Positions 1 to 5,467 of a DNA stretch of 5,488 bases are shown one piece after another (position 1 is the first letter of the stretch; every line of letters begins with the position of its first letter). The position numbers and the translations under genes were made by a program. Source of the stretch: an uncultured Gemmatimonadota bacterium (GTDB lineage Bacteria; Gemmatimonadota; Gemmatimonadetes; Gemmatimonadales; Gemmatimonadaceae); assembly GCA_946479895.1 (NCBI GenBank), contig CAMLHT010000249.1:1-5488 (forward strand), given 5' to 3'. The notes beneath the pieces were generated by a model that saw only the letters and a program-made list of their open reading frames with translations, searched no databases and was not told the origin of the DNA.

Positions 1-267
1 CCCGATTTCATCAAGCTCGACATCTCGCTGATCAACTCGATCGACACGAACTTCATCAAGCAGAACCTGGTCGAGGGGATGGTGCGCTTCGCCAACGAGC
101 ATGGCGCGATGGTCATCGCCGAAGGCGTGGAGCGCTCCGAGGAGTTCGAGACGGTCAAGGCGCTCGGCGTCCACCTCGTCCAGGGATTCTTCCTCCACAA
201 GCCCTCGGGCGCGCCGCCGGTGCGCGCGTCGAATCCGCAGCTCGCGCCAGTGCCCGCCGCGCGCTGA
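1..267 (+). CDS. EAL-domain cyclic-di-GMP phosphodiesterase, C-terminal fragment
   Basis: The frame is open from base 1 and ends at TGA 265-267, leaving the last 88 residues of a longer protein. EAL domains hydrolyse cyclic-di-GMP to linear pGpG in the cytoplasm. The visible part carries the late signature motifs of the domain: DFIKLD (residues 2-7), VIAEGVE (38-44) and LVQGFFLHKP (59-68). The Lys, Glu and Gln that help form the metal and catalytic site in active family members (K5, E41, E44, Q61) are all retained, which is consistent with an active enzyme. The EAL and DDFGTG motifs and any N-terminal sensor or GGDEF domain lie outside the window, so activity and input cannot be judged. A Pro/Ala-rich tail of about 20 residues follows the domain. 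The gene converges on kdtA. Family assignment is secure; a degenerate receptor-type EAL protein remains possible. Confidence 0.93.
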   Translation, partial: PDFIKLDISLINSIDTNFIKQNLVEGMVRFANEHGAMVIAEGVERSEEFETVKALGVHLVQGFFLHKPSGAPPVRASNPQLAPVPAAR

Positions 268-269
268 GC

Positions 270-292
270 AGATCGCTTTCCCCGGGCGATCT
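270..292 (+). terminator. Possible hairpin terminator after the EAL gene
   Basis: A perfect 7-bp inverted repeat (AGATCGC at 270-276, GCGATCT at 286-292) with a 9-base loop starts three bases after the EAL stop codon. Position suggests transcript termination or 3'-end protection. No U-run follows (CATTGTCC), so it is not a classical intrinsic terminator and could simply be a short chance palindrome. Confidence 0.35.
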
Positions 293-311
293 CATTGTCC
301 GGGATAGAGTT

Positions 312-431
312 GTAGCTCGATTTCGCTGATGAACGCAGAAACGGCAAGCCGGGATCGCCAAGGGGCTTCGAAGAGCCCTTGGCGATCCCGGTTCGTTGTT
401 TCTGCGTTCATCAGCGAAATCCGCGAACTAC
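312..431. repeat. Long imperfect palindrome (about 120 bp) between convergent genes
   Basis: The arms pair almost end to end. The outer block 320-342 matches 398-420 perfectly over 23 bp. The inner block 349-364 matches 376-391 perfectly over 16 bp, with a short GC-rich apex around TTCGAA. Between them, 343-348 faces 392-397; there the + strand RNA would form two Watson-Crick pairs and three G.U pairs and leave only one A-C mismatch. Outside, 312-319 matches 424-431 with one substitution, after a 3-base bulge at 421-423. It lies between the 3' ends of the EAL gene and kdtA, so it could act as a two-way transcription barrier. The size and layout also suit a REP/MITE-like dispersed palindromic repeat. 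No flanking target-site duplication is evident and it has no coding capacity. The palindrome is directly seen; its role is inferred. Confidence 0.9.
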
Positions 432-459
432 TCTCTCTCCCGGAGAATGAAGCCCGTGG

Positions 460-1743
460 TCAGCCCAGGAGCGAGCGGACCAGGCTGAATGAGCGGTCGG
501 CGGCGCCGAGGCCCGCCTGGACGACCGCCCGCGCGTCGCCCCCGGCGGAGGACCGCGCGTCTTCGTTTCGCAGCCACCGGGTGATGGTCGCCACCGCCGA
601 GCGCTCATCGCTGAAGACCGCGGCACCGCCGCCGGCGATGAGGGCGAGCGCATCGCGGCTGTTGCGGTGCTGCGGGCCGACCAGCACCGGCACGCCGAAC
701 GCCGCCGGCTCGAGCACCGAATGGAGGCCCGCGGCGTGGAAGCCGCCTCCGACGTACGCGATGCTCGCCAGCGCGTAGAGATCGCCGAGCACTCCGACGC
801 GGTCGACGATGACGACGTCCGACGCACCGGCCGTCGGCTCGGAGAGCGTCGCCGCGCGCAAGCCGGCGCGCTTCGCCCATTCGCGAATCGGCGCCAGGTG
901 CCCGGGCGAAGGCTCGTGCGGCGCGATGAGCAATCGCGCCTCCGGCGCCGATCGATGGATGTGCACGAACGCGGGCAACAGCACCGCTTCGTCAGCCGCC
1001 CAGGTCGATCCGGCAACGATGAGGGGCCGCTCCGACCGCAGCGGAGCGAGCAGGGCCTCCTTCGCGCCGACGTTCGCCGTGCGCTCCCAGACCTGGTCGT
1101 AGCGGGTGTCGCCCGTGATCTCGATGACTTCGCGGCGCACGCCAAGCTCGGCGAGCCGGTCGGCGTCGGAGGCGTCCACGGCTCCGACCGCGTCGAGCGC
1201 CGCGTAGGCGTCGCGCAGCAGCGCCCGCGCGACACCCGATCGCCGCGACGATCCCTCGGCGAGCGCCGCGCTGATCATTCCGAGGCGAACGCCCCGGGCG
1301 CGCGCCTCGCGGGTGAGGTTCGGCCAGACGTCGAGCTTCGAGTAGACGAGTGCCGTGGGCCGCAGCGCGTCGAGCGCCGCCGCCACGTCACCGGGAGTAT
1401 CGAGCGGCAGGTAGTCGCGGAAGTCCACGTCGAGATCCGCGGCGAACTTCACCGCGCTCGGCGAGAACCACGTATACGCGACCTGCGTGAGCGGTCGCTC
1501 CTCGCGCATCCGCTGGAGGACGGGCCGGGCCATCAGTCCTTCGCCCACGGACGGAGCGTGCATCCAGAGCAGGGGGCGACTGGAATCGCGGCTCGCCACG
1601 CTCCATGAGCGATAGCGGTCCATCAGCCCGCGGCGCTCGGCCAGGGCGCGTGCCGCCTTGGGGCCTTCAGCGGGGGCGATGAGCGTCGCCGCCCGCGCGA
1701 GGCCCGCGACGGCGTCGTAGGCGAGCCGCAGCGGACCCCGCAT
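460..1743 (-). CDS. kdtA: 3-deoxy-D-manno-octulosonic acid (Kdo) transferase
   Basis: KdtA (WaaA) transfers Kdo from CMP-Kdo to the lipid A precursor at the cytoplasmic face of the inner membrane, the first step of LPS core assembly. The protein is 427 residues, normal for the family. The N-terminal domain has WMHAPSVGEG (60-69), whose E68 matches the essential catalytic Glu of the usual HAVSVGE motif, and YTWFSPSA (90-97) in place of the TT.T.TG motif. KLDVWPN (136-142) matches the usual TELWPN with Glu replaced by Asp (D138). The C-terminal GT-B half has AGSTW (244-248), LLIAPHEP (271-278), YVGGGFH (330-336), HSVLEPAAFG (341-350) and LVGPQHRN (354-361), the expected CMP-Kdo-binding series. 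A mildly hydrophobic stretch at 5-25 may anchor it to the membrane. The ATG at 1743 was chosen because homology begins there and the upstream gene stops five bases earlier; the open frame extending to 2076 overlaps that gene. Whether it adds one or more Kdo residues cannot be told. Confidence 0.93.
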   Translation of the reverse strand: MRGPLRLAYDAVAGLARAATLIAPAEGPKAARALAERRGLMDRYRSWSVASRDSSRPLLWMHAPSVGEGLMARPVLQRMREERPLTQVAYTWFSPSAVKFAADLDVDFRDYLPLDTPGDVAAALDALRPTALVYSKLDVWPNLTREARARGVRLGMISAALAEGSSRRSGVARALLRDAYAALDAVGAVDASDADRLAELGVRREVIEITGDTRYDQVWERTANVGAKEALLAPLRSERPLIVAGSTWAADEAVLLPAFVHIHRSAPEARLLIAPHEPSPGHLAPIREWAKRAGLRAATLSEPTAGASDVVIVDRVGVLGDLYALASIAYVGGGFHAAGLHSVLEPAAFGVPVLVGPQHRNSRDALALIAGGGAAVFSDERSAVATITRWLRNEDARSSAGGDARAVVQAGLGAADRSFSLVRSLLG

Positions 1744-1748
1744 GCCGC

Positions 1749-2438
1749 TCAGCGTCCGCCCGCCTGCGCGATGGCGGCGTCGAGCGCCCGGCGGAAGGTG
1801 CCGTACGGCTCCGCGCCCACCACGGCCAGCTGGCCGCCGATGAAGAAGCCCGGCGTGCCCGTCACGCCACCCTGCGCCGTGCGATCGAAGTCGGCGTCGA
1901 TCATCCCGCGGGTTGCGTGCGTGGTGACGCACGAGCGCCAGTCGTCCATCCGCACGCCGACGCTGGTCGCGAGCGAGTCGAAGATCGCCTGGGGATTGGC
2001 GCTCTTCACCCACGTTTCCTGCGTCTGGAACAGCTTGTCGTGCATGGGCCAGAAGCGGTCCTGCTTCGCGGCGCACATCGCCGCCTCGGCGGCCGGCATC
2101 GCGAACTGGTGCCCCGGCATCGGGTGGTTCACGAACGCCACGCGGATCTTTCCGGTGGCGACGTAGTCCTTCTCGATGCGCGGCCAGGTCTCGTCATGGA
2201 ATGCCCGACAGAAGGGACACTGGAAGTCGCTGGCCATGATGAACCAGACCTTCGCGCTGTCGCTGCCCTGGATGCGGGCCTTGTCGGCGCGGATGAGCGA
2301 GGAGTCGGCGGTCGCCGGCGCGGCGGTGGCGGTCACGGGGGCGGCCGGGGTTCTGGCCTCGCCCGTCGCATCGGGCTTGCCCGCGCAGGCGGCGGCGGCC
2401 GGCAGGCAGAGAGTGAGCAGGAATCGGCGGAGCGTCAT
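1749..2438 (-). CDS. Secreted DsbA-like thioredoxin-fold oxidoreductase, probable lipoprotein
   Basis: A 229-residue thioredoxin-fold protein of the DsbA/Thioredoxin_4 type, expected to act on protein thiols outside the inner membrane. Residues 1-18 (MTLRRFLLTL then a Pro/Ala segment ending AAAC) form a signal peptide with a weak lipobox at C18. An Ala/Thr/Pro-rich linker follows to about residue 47. FIMASDFQCPFCRAFH (67-81 region) holds the CPFC redox pair C74/C77, and GVTGTPGFFIGG (191-202) supplies the cis-proline loop at P196. Two further cysteines, C122 and C170, could form a structural disulfide. The ATG at 2438 was chosen because it begins the signal peptide; no good Shine-Dalgarno sequence precedes it, and an in-frame upstream ATG at 2519 would bury the signal. 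The gene is first of an operon with kdtA, five bases apart. Whether it oxidises, isomerises or reduces disulfides is not decided by sequence, and no DsbB or DsbD partner is present here. Confidence 0.88.
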   Translation of the reverse strand: MTLRRFLLTLCLPAAAACAGKPDATGEARTPAAPVTATAAPATADSSLIRADKARIQGSDSAKVWFIMASDFQCPFCRAFHDETWPRIEKDYVATGKIRVAFVNHPMPGHQFAMPAAEAAMCAAKQDRFWPMHDKLFQTQETWVKSANPQAIFDSLATSVGVRMDDWRSCVTTHATRGMIDADFDRTAQGGVTGTPGFFIGGQLAVVGAEPYGTFRRALDAAIAQAGGR

Positions 2439-2546
2439 TGGAGGCGTTCTGGCAGGTCGAAAGGGAAGCGGCTGACCCCGGCAGGGGGCACCAGTCTTGC
2501 ACCTGCATGGGGCCGCCACGACTCGCTCGGGACAGATAGAACACTA
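2439..2546. promoter_or_regulatory. Divergent intergenic region with promoters for both gene series
   Basis: These 108 bases separate the leftward DsbA-like/kdtA operon from the rightward TolQ-like gene, so promoters for both directions should lie here or just inside the flanking genes. A TTGCAC hexamer at 2497-2502 resembles a rightward -35, but no matching -10 sits at standard spacing. TAGAAC at 2537-2542 is a poor -10-like sequence only four bases before the ATG. A near-palindrome at 2473-2490 (TGACCCC, GGCA, GGGGGCA) could be an operator or a chance GC-rich palindrome. The regulatory role is inferred from gene arrangement; no element is assigned confidently. Confidence 0.4.
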
Positions 2547-3161
2547 ATGGACGAATGGTTTCGCGGGGCCGGCCCGGCGGTACAGATGATCTGGATCGTC
2601 GCCGCGGTCGGGTTGCTGCTCATCATCGAGCGAGGGTACGTCGCACTGTCCCGGTCCGGCTTCAATGGCCGGCCCTTCATCGAGCGCGTGATCCAGCTCG
2701 TCCGGGCCGGCAAGACCGACGAGGCGATCAAGCATTGCGCCACCTCGCGGACGGTGCTCGCCGACATCGCCCTGCTGATCCTGCGGACGCGGACCAGGGA
2801 CGAGAACGACCTCCGCGAAGTCGCCTCGGCGGCCGAGCTGTCGCTGGTGCCGCGCCTCCGGCGGCGGCTGCCCTACTTCACGATGCTGGCGGTGATCGCC
2901 GGGCTGCTCGGCTGCATCGGACTCGCCGACGGCATTCGCGTGCTCTACGAAGCGGGCGGCACGATGCCGTCGGGCGCCCATCCCGTGGCGATGGGCATGC
3001 GCGCCATCGAGGCCGGCTTCGGCGTCGCCGCGGCGCTGCTGCTGGCGCAGGGATTCTTCACCGCGCAGGCCGAGCAGGTCATCGAGCAGGTGGAAGAGCT
3101 GACGGCGCGGCTCGTCAACGCGCTGATCGACCGGCCGGACGTCCGACTCGGCCACCGCTGA
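2547..3161 (+). CDS. TolQ/ExbB/MotA-family-like inner-membrane protein
   Basis: A 204-residue protein with the family's three-helix plan: TM1 about 11-27, a cytoplasmic region of roughly 80 residues, TM2 about 112-132 and TM3 about 153-172, then an amphipathic C-terminal helix (172-192). In TolQ/ExbB such subunits form a proton-conducting pentamer that, with ExbD/TolR, energises outer-membrane processes. IAGLLGCIGLADGI (117-130) aligns by eye with the LLGT motif before TM2's end, and AIEAGFGVAAALLLAQGFF with the TM3 motif EALxxTAxGL. E155 matches the conserved TM3 Glu (ExbB E176), but the two pore threonines (ExbB T148 and T181) appear as C123 and V160. No ExbD/TolR gene lies in the window. 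ATG 2547 follows ACACTA with no evident Shine-Dalgarno; the open frame runs on upstream to 1917 but there overlaps the opposite-strand gene without TolQ-like content. Family membership is likely; proton transport is doubtful. Confidence 0.8.
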   Translation: MDEWFRGAGPAVQMIWIVAAVGLLLIIERGYVALSRSGFNGRPFIERVIQLVRAGKTDEAIKHCATSRTVLADIALLILRTRTRDENDLREVASAAELSLVPRLRRRLPYFTMLAVIAGLLGCIGLADGIRVLYEAGGTMPSGAHPVAMGMRAIEAGFGVAAALLLAQGFFTAQAEQVIEQVEELTARLVNALIDRPDVRLGHR

Positions 3162-3213
3162 AACGGCGGGAGATCGCGGGTCGTTATGTTCCAGCACCGC
3201 TCCACCTGAGAAC

Positions 3214-3999
3214 ATGTTCAGTCTTCGTGTCGCCGCGCTTCTGCTGTTGCAGGGCATCACGCTGCCGCAGCCCGTCGGATACGTCAACGACTTCGCGAGG
3301 ATCCTCAACGCGGCGTCGGCCGCGCGCATCGAGGCGATCGCCAACGACGTGAAGGCCAAGTCGGGCGGCGAGATCGTCGTCGTGACGATGTCGGACCTCG
3401 GCGGCCGTCCGATCGAGGACGTCGCCCGCACGATCGGGCGCGAATGGAAGGTCGGCGCCGCCGGCGCCATCGGAACCCAGGCGCGCAATGCCGGCACGAT
3501 CATCCTCGTCGTCCCGAAGGAGTCGAGCGCCGACGGCCGCGGCCACCTGCGCATCGAGACCGGAACGGGGTCCGAGGGCTTCCTCACCGACGGCACCACC
3601 GGCGCGATCCAGGACGAGGCGCTGCCGCTGTTCCGCGCCGGCGACTACGCGGGCGGCATCGAGCTCATGGCGACCCGGGTGGCCGAGCGTTACGCGACGG
3701 AGTTCAACTTCACGCTGTCGCCGGAGGTCATCGCGAACCAGCCGACGGCGCGCCGTCCCCGCCAGACGTCGGGCCGCATCAACCCGCTAGTCCTCTTCAT
3801 CATCTTCATGATCATCGTGTCGATGATGGGCGGGAATCGCCGCCGGCGCGGCTGCCTGCCGATCTTCATCCCGATGGGGGGTGGCGGCTGGGGCGGCGGC
3901 GGCGGATTCGGCGGGGGAGGGTTCGGGGGCGGTGGGGGTTTTGGCGGGTTCGGTGGCGGCGGAGGATTCGGCGGCGGCGGCTCGAGCCGGAGCTGGTGA
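3214..3999 (+). CDS. TPM-domain membrane protein with glycine-rich tail (YgcG-like)
   Basis: A 261-residue protein. Residues 1-17 (MFSLRVAALLLLQGITL) resemble a short signal peptide. Residues 22-163 form a TPM domain (the Psb32/YgcG/TLP18.3 family), recognisable by GYVNDFARIL (22-31), GGEIVVVTMSDLGGRPIEDVA (51-71), the Trp-Lys-Val-Gly of REWKVG (76-81), GTIILVVP (94-101) and PLFRAGDYAGGI (138-149). A membrane segment follows at about 190-206 (PLVLFIIFMIIVSMM), then an Arg-rich turn (209-212) and a Gly/Phe/Trp tail (222-256) ending SSRSW. Topology is probably a TPM domain outside the membrane with the basic, Gly-rich end in the cytoplasm. Some plant TPM proteins act as phosphatases or in photosystem II repair; bacterial members lack an agreed function. 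ATG 3214 is preceded by a weak GAGAA, and TATGTT at 3185-3190 is a possible -10. It lies 52 bases after the TolQ-like gene. Confidence 0.92.
   Translation: MFSLRVAALLLLQGITLPQPVGYVNDFARILNAASAARIEAIANDVKAKSGGEIVVVTMSDLGGRPIEDVARTIGREWKVGAAGAIGTQARNAGTIILVVPKESSADGRGHLRIETGTGSEGFLTDGTTGAIQDEALPLFRAGDYAGGIELMATRVAERYATEFNFTLSPEVIANQPTARRPRQTSGRINPLVLFIIFMIIVSMMGGNRRRRGCLPIFIPMGGGGWGGGGGFGGGGFGGGGGFGGFGGGGGFGGGGSSRSW
3877..3981 (+). other. Glycine-repeat coding tract with G-quadruplex potential
   Basis: This part of the TPM gene encodes 35 residues that are nearly all Gly, with regularly placed Phe and one Trp. The coding strand holds G-runs at 3913-3917, 3919-3921, 3925-3929 and 3934-3938 separated by loops of 1, 3 and 4 bases, which meets the usual G-quadruplex pattern; another run lies at 3946-3948. 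The fold is predicted from pattern only. Confidence 0.75.
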
Positions 4000-4013
4000 C
4001 ACTACGCGACGGC

Positions 4014-4036
4014 GGTTGTCCCACGACGGGACGACC
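4014..4036 (+). other. Intergenic RNA hairpin between TPM and nucleotidyltransferase genes
   Basis: GGTTGTCCC (4014-4022) and GGGACGACC (4028-4036) pair over 9 bp with one U.G and a 5-base loop, starting 14 bases after the TPM stop codon. A C-rich rather than U-rich sequence follows, so it does not look like an efficient intrinsic terminator. It may attenuate transcription, protect an mRNA end or mark a processing site that sets a lower level of the downstream genes. Confidence 0.5.
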
Positions 4037-4059
4037 CCCTCGCTCTGATCAGGACTGGT

Positions 4060-4773
4060 ATGGCGAAACTGACACTCGACGAGCTCGTGGCCCAGCTCAG
4101 GACCGCGTTCGGCAGCGACCTCACGGCGGTCGTGCTGTACGGCTCCGCGGCCGGTGGCGAGCACAATCCGAAGCGATCCGACCACAACGTGCTCGTGATC
4201 GTGAAGCAGGTCCCGATGACCGCGGCGAAGGCGATCGCGGCGACGTCGCGCGCGTGGGCCGACGCCGGCAACCCGCCGCCGCTCGTCTTCACCGACAGCG
4301 AATGGCGCGGGTCGTCCGACATCTTCCCGATGGAGTACGCGGACATCCTCGACCGGCATCGGGTGCTGCACGGCACGTCGCCCTTCGACGGCATCGTCGT
4401 CCGCACGGAGGATCTCCGCCTCCAGCTCGAGAACGAGACGATGGGGAAGCTGCTGCACCTGCGGCAGGCGGTGCTGGCGACCGCCGGCGACGACCGGAAG
4501 CTCATCGAGCTGCTCGGGTCGACCGCCAGCGCGATCATGGTGATCTTCCGGGCCGTGTGCCGCCTGCACGGCGAGAAGCCGGCGGCGGAGAACGCGCGGC
4601 TGGTGGAGCAGGTGTCGCGGCTGGCCGGGATCGACGGCGACCCGTTCCAGCGGGCCGTGCGGTTGTCGCGCGGCGAGTCGGCGGTGCCGACCGCCGAGGC
4701 CCTGGCGGTGACCGCCGGCTACGTTGGCGGACTCGAACGCCTGGTCGGCCATCTTGACGGCTTCCGGGGCTGA
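4060..4773 (+). CDS. Nucleotidyltransferase-fold protein with altered active site
   Basis: A 237-residue protein. VVLYGSAAGGE (24-34) followed by KRSDHNVLVIV (38-48) is the GS...SDxD signature of the polymerase-beta-like nucleotidyltransferase superfamily (MNT/kanamycin nucleotidyltransferase type). The motif normally supplies two metal-binding Asp; here the first is D41, while the second position is N43. No third catalytic carboxylate is obvious, so catalysis is doubtful. FTDSEWRGSSDIFPMEYADI (77-96) and HRVLHG (100-105) fit the rest of the small NTase domain. The C-terminal half (about 117-232) is predicted mostly helical (LLHLRQAVLA, LVEQVSRLAG), recalling the helical domain attached to such NTases and HEPN-like bundles, but no HEPN RxxxxH motif is seen. 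ATG 4060 has AGGA at 4051-4054, good spacing. No signal or membrane segment: cytoplasmic. It sits between two envelope genes, 60 bases after TPM and 97 before lemA. Substrate unknown; a nucleotide-binding or scaffold role is as likely as transfer. Confidence 0.82.
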   Translation: MAKLTLDELVAQLRTAFGSDLTAVVLYGSAAGGEHNPKRSDHNVLVIVKQVPMTAAKAIAATSRAWADAGNPPPLVFTDSEWRGSSDIFPMEYADILDRHRVLHGTSPFDGIVVRTEDLRLQLENETMGKLLHLRQAVLATAGDDRKLIELLGSTASAIMVIFRAVCRLHGEKPAAENARLVEQVSRLAGIDGDPFQRAVRLSRGESAVPTAEALAVTAGYVGGLERLVGHLDGFRG

Positions 4774-4818
4774 AAGCGGACCAAAACTGGCAGCATGCAG
4801 GCTACGTAATCTTCACTC

Positions 4819-4834
4819 GGCCGGTCAGCCGGCC
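4819..4834 (+). other. Small hairpin in the lemA leader
   Basis: GGCCGG (4819-4824) and CCGGCC (4829-4834) form a perfect 6-bp stem with a TCAG loop, 36 bases before the lemA start. TAATCT at 4807-4812 resembles a -10 and would place a transcript start close to this hairpin, but there is no good -35 at standard spacing. It could stabilise a lemA transcript's 5' end or be a weak terminator without a U-run. Confidence 0.35.
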
Positions 4835-4870
4835 ACGCAGGGACCACTCTCTCTCGAAATGGAGTCGACA

Positions 4871-5467
4871 ATGAAACGCCGGATGTTCGCGCTGTTGCTG
4901 GTTGCCGCGCCTCTCATGAGCGGATGCGGTTACAACCGGATCCAGTCCACGACCCAGGAAGTGGATGCGGCGCAGGGCATGATTCAGGCGCAGCTGCAGC
5001 GTCGCGCCGACCTCATTCCGAACCTCGTCAACACCGTGAAGGGCTACGCCCAGCACGAGGAAGCGGTCTTCACGCAGGTGACCGAGGCCCGCGCCGGGCT
5101 GGTGAACGCGGTGAAGAGCGGCGACGCGGGCCAGATGGCCAACGCCGACGCGACGATGAACACCGCCCTCGGCCGCCTGATGGTGGTCGCGGAAGCGTAT
5201 CCGAACCTCAAGGCCGACGCGCAGTTCCTGCGGCTCCAGGACGAGCTGACGGGGACGGAGAACCGGATCGCCACCGCGCGCGGTGACTACAACACCGCCG
5301 TGAAGACGTACAACACGCTGATCACGCAGTTCCCGACGGTGCTCACGGCCAAGGCGACGGGCGCCAAGCCGAAGCCGTACTACGAGGCGACGAACGCGAA
5401 CGCGAACACGGCGCCGACGGTGGATTTCTCGAAGCCGGCGCCGCCAGCGGGATCCAAGACCCCTTGA
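4871..5467 (+). CDS. lemA: LemA-family lipoprotein
   Basis: A 198-residue LemA-family protein, close to the family's usual size. Residues 1-19 (MKRRMFALLL to LMSGC) form a lipoprotein signal with C19 as the likely acylated residue; Gly at +2 would permit outer-membrane sorting. The helical LemA core follows: GYNRIQ (20-25), LQRRADLIPNLVNTVKGYA (42-60), HEEAVFTQVTEARA (62-75), VVAEAYPNLKA (105-115), FLRLQDELTGTENRIATARGDYN (119-141) and YNTLITQFP (147-155). A Lys/Ala/Asn/Pro-rich tail begins around 160 and includes PYYEA (169-173). ATG 4871 was chosen because GGAG at 4861-4864 lies six bases before it and it begins the signal; in-frame ATGs at 4859 and further upstream lack these. LemA proteins are widespread and of unsettled biochemical function, often encoded beside TPM-domain proteins, as here with one gene between. 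Classical members have an N-terminal membrane anchor; the lipobox here is the less usual arrangement. Confidence 0.95.
   Translation: MKRRMFALLLVAAPLMSGCGYNRIQSTTQEVDAAQGMIQAQLQRRADLIPNLVNTVKGYAQHEEAVFTQVTEARAGLVNAVKSGDAGQMANADATMNTALGRLMVVAEAYPNLKADAQFLRLQDELTGTENRIATARGDYNTAVKTYNTLITQFPTVLTAKATGAKPKPYYEATNANANTAPTVDFSKPAPPAGSKTP

Noticed and set aside
312..431. CRISPR or phase-variable invertible element
   Set aside because: There is one palindrome only, no repeated spacers, no recombinase gene and no promoter between the arms that could be flipped.
329..778. Open frame starting inside the long palindrome
   Set aside because: Its first part merely translates the two palindrome arms and the rest is antisense to kdtA; no start signal or domain supports it.
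667..1608. Long open frame (313 codons) on the + strand opposite kdtA
   Set aside because: The translation is Arg-rich low-complexity sequence with no recognisable motifs, the usual antisense shadow in GC-rich DNA, while the opposite strand encodes a complete KdtA.
1917..2546. Upstream extension of the TolQ-like frame
   Set aside because: This part overlaps the DsbA-like gene on the other strand and gives Arg/Gly/His-rich sequence; TolQ-like content starts only at the ATG at 2547.
3787..4752. A 321-codon antisense open frame
   Set aside because: Arg/His/Ala-rich antisense translation opposite two recognised genes, with no motif of its own.
3444..4757. A 437-codon + strand open frame across the TPM and nucleotidyltransferase genes
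   Set aside because: It is a different frame of two well-supported genes, Arg-rich throughout, and crosses their intergenic gap without any domain.
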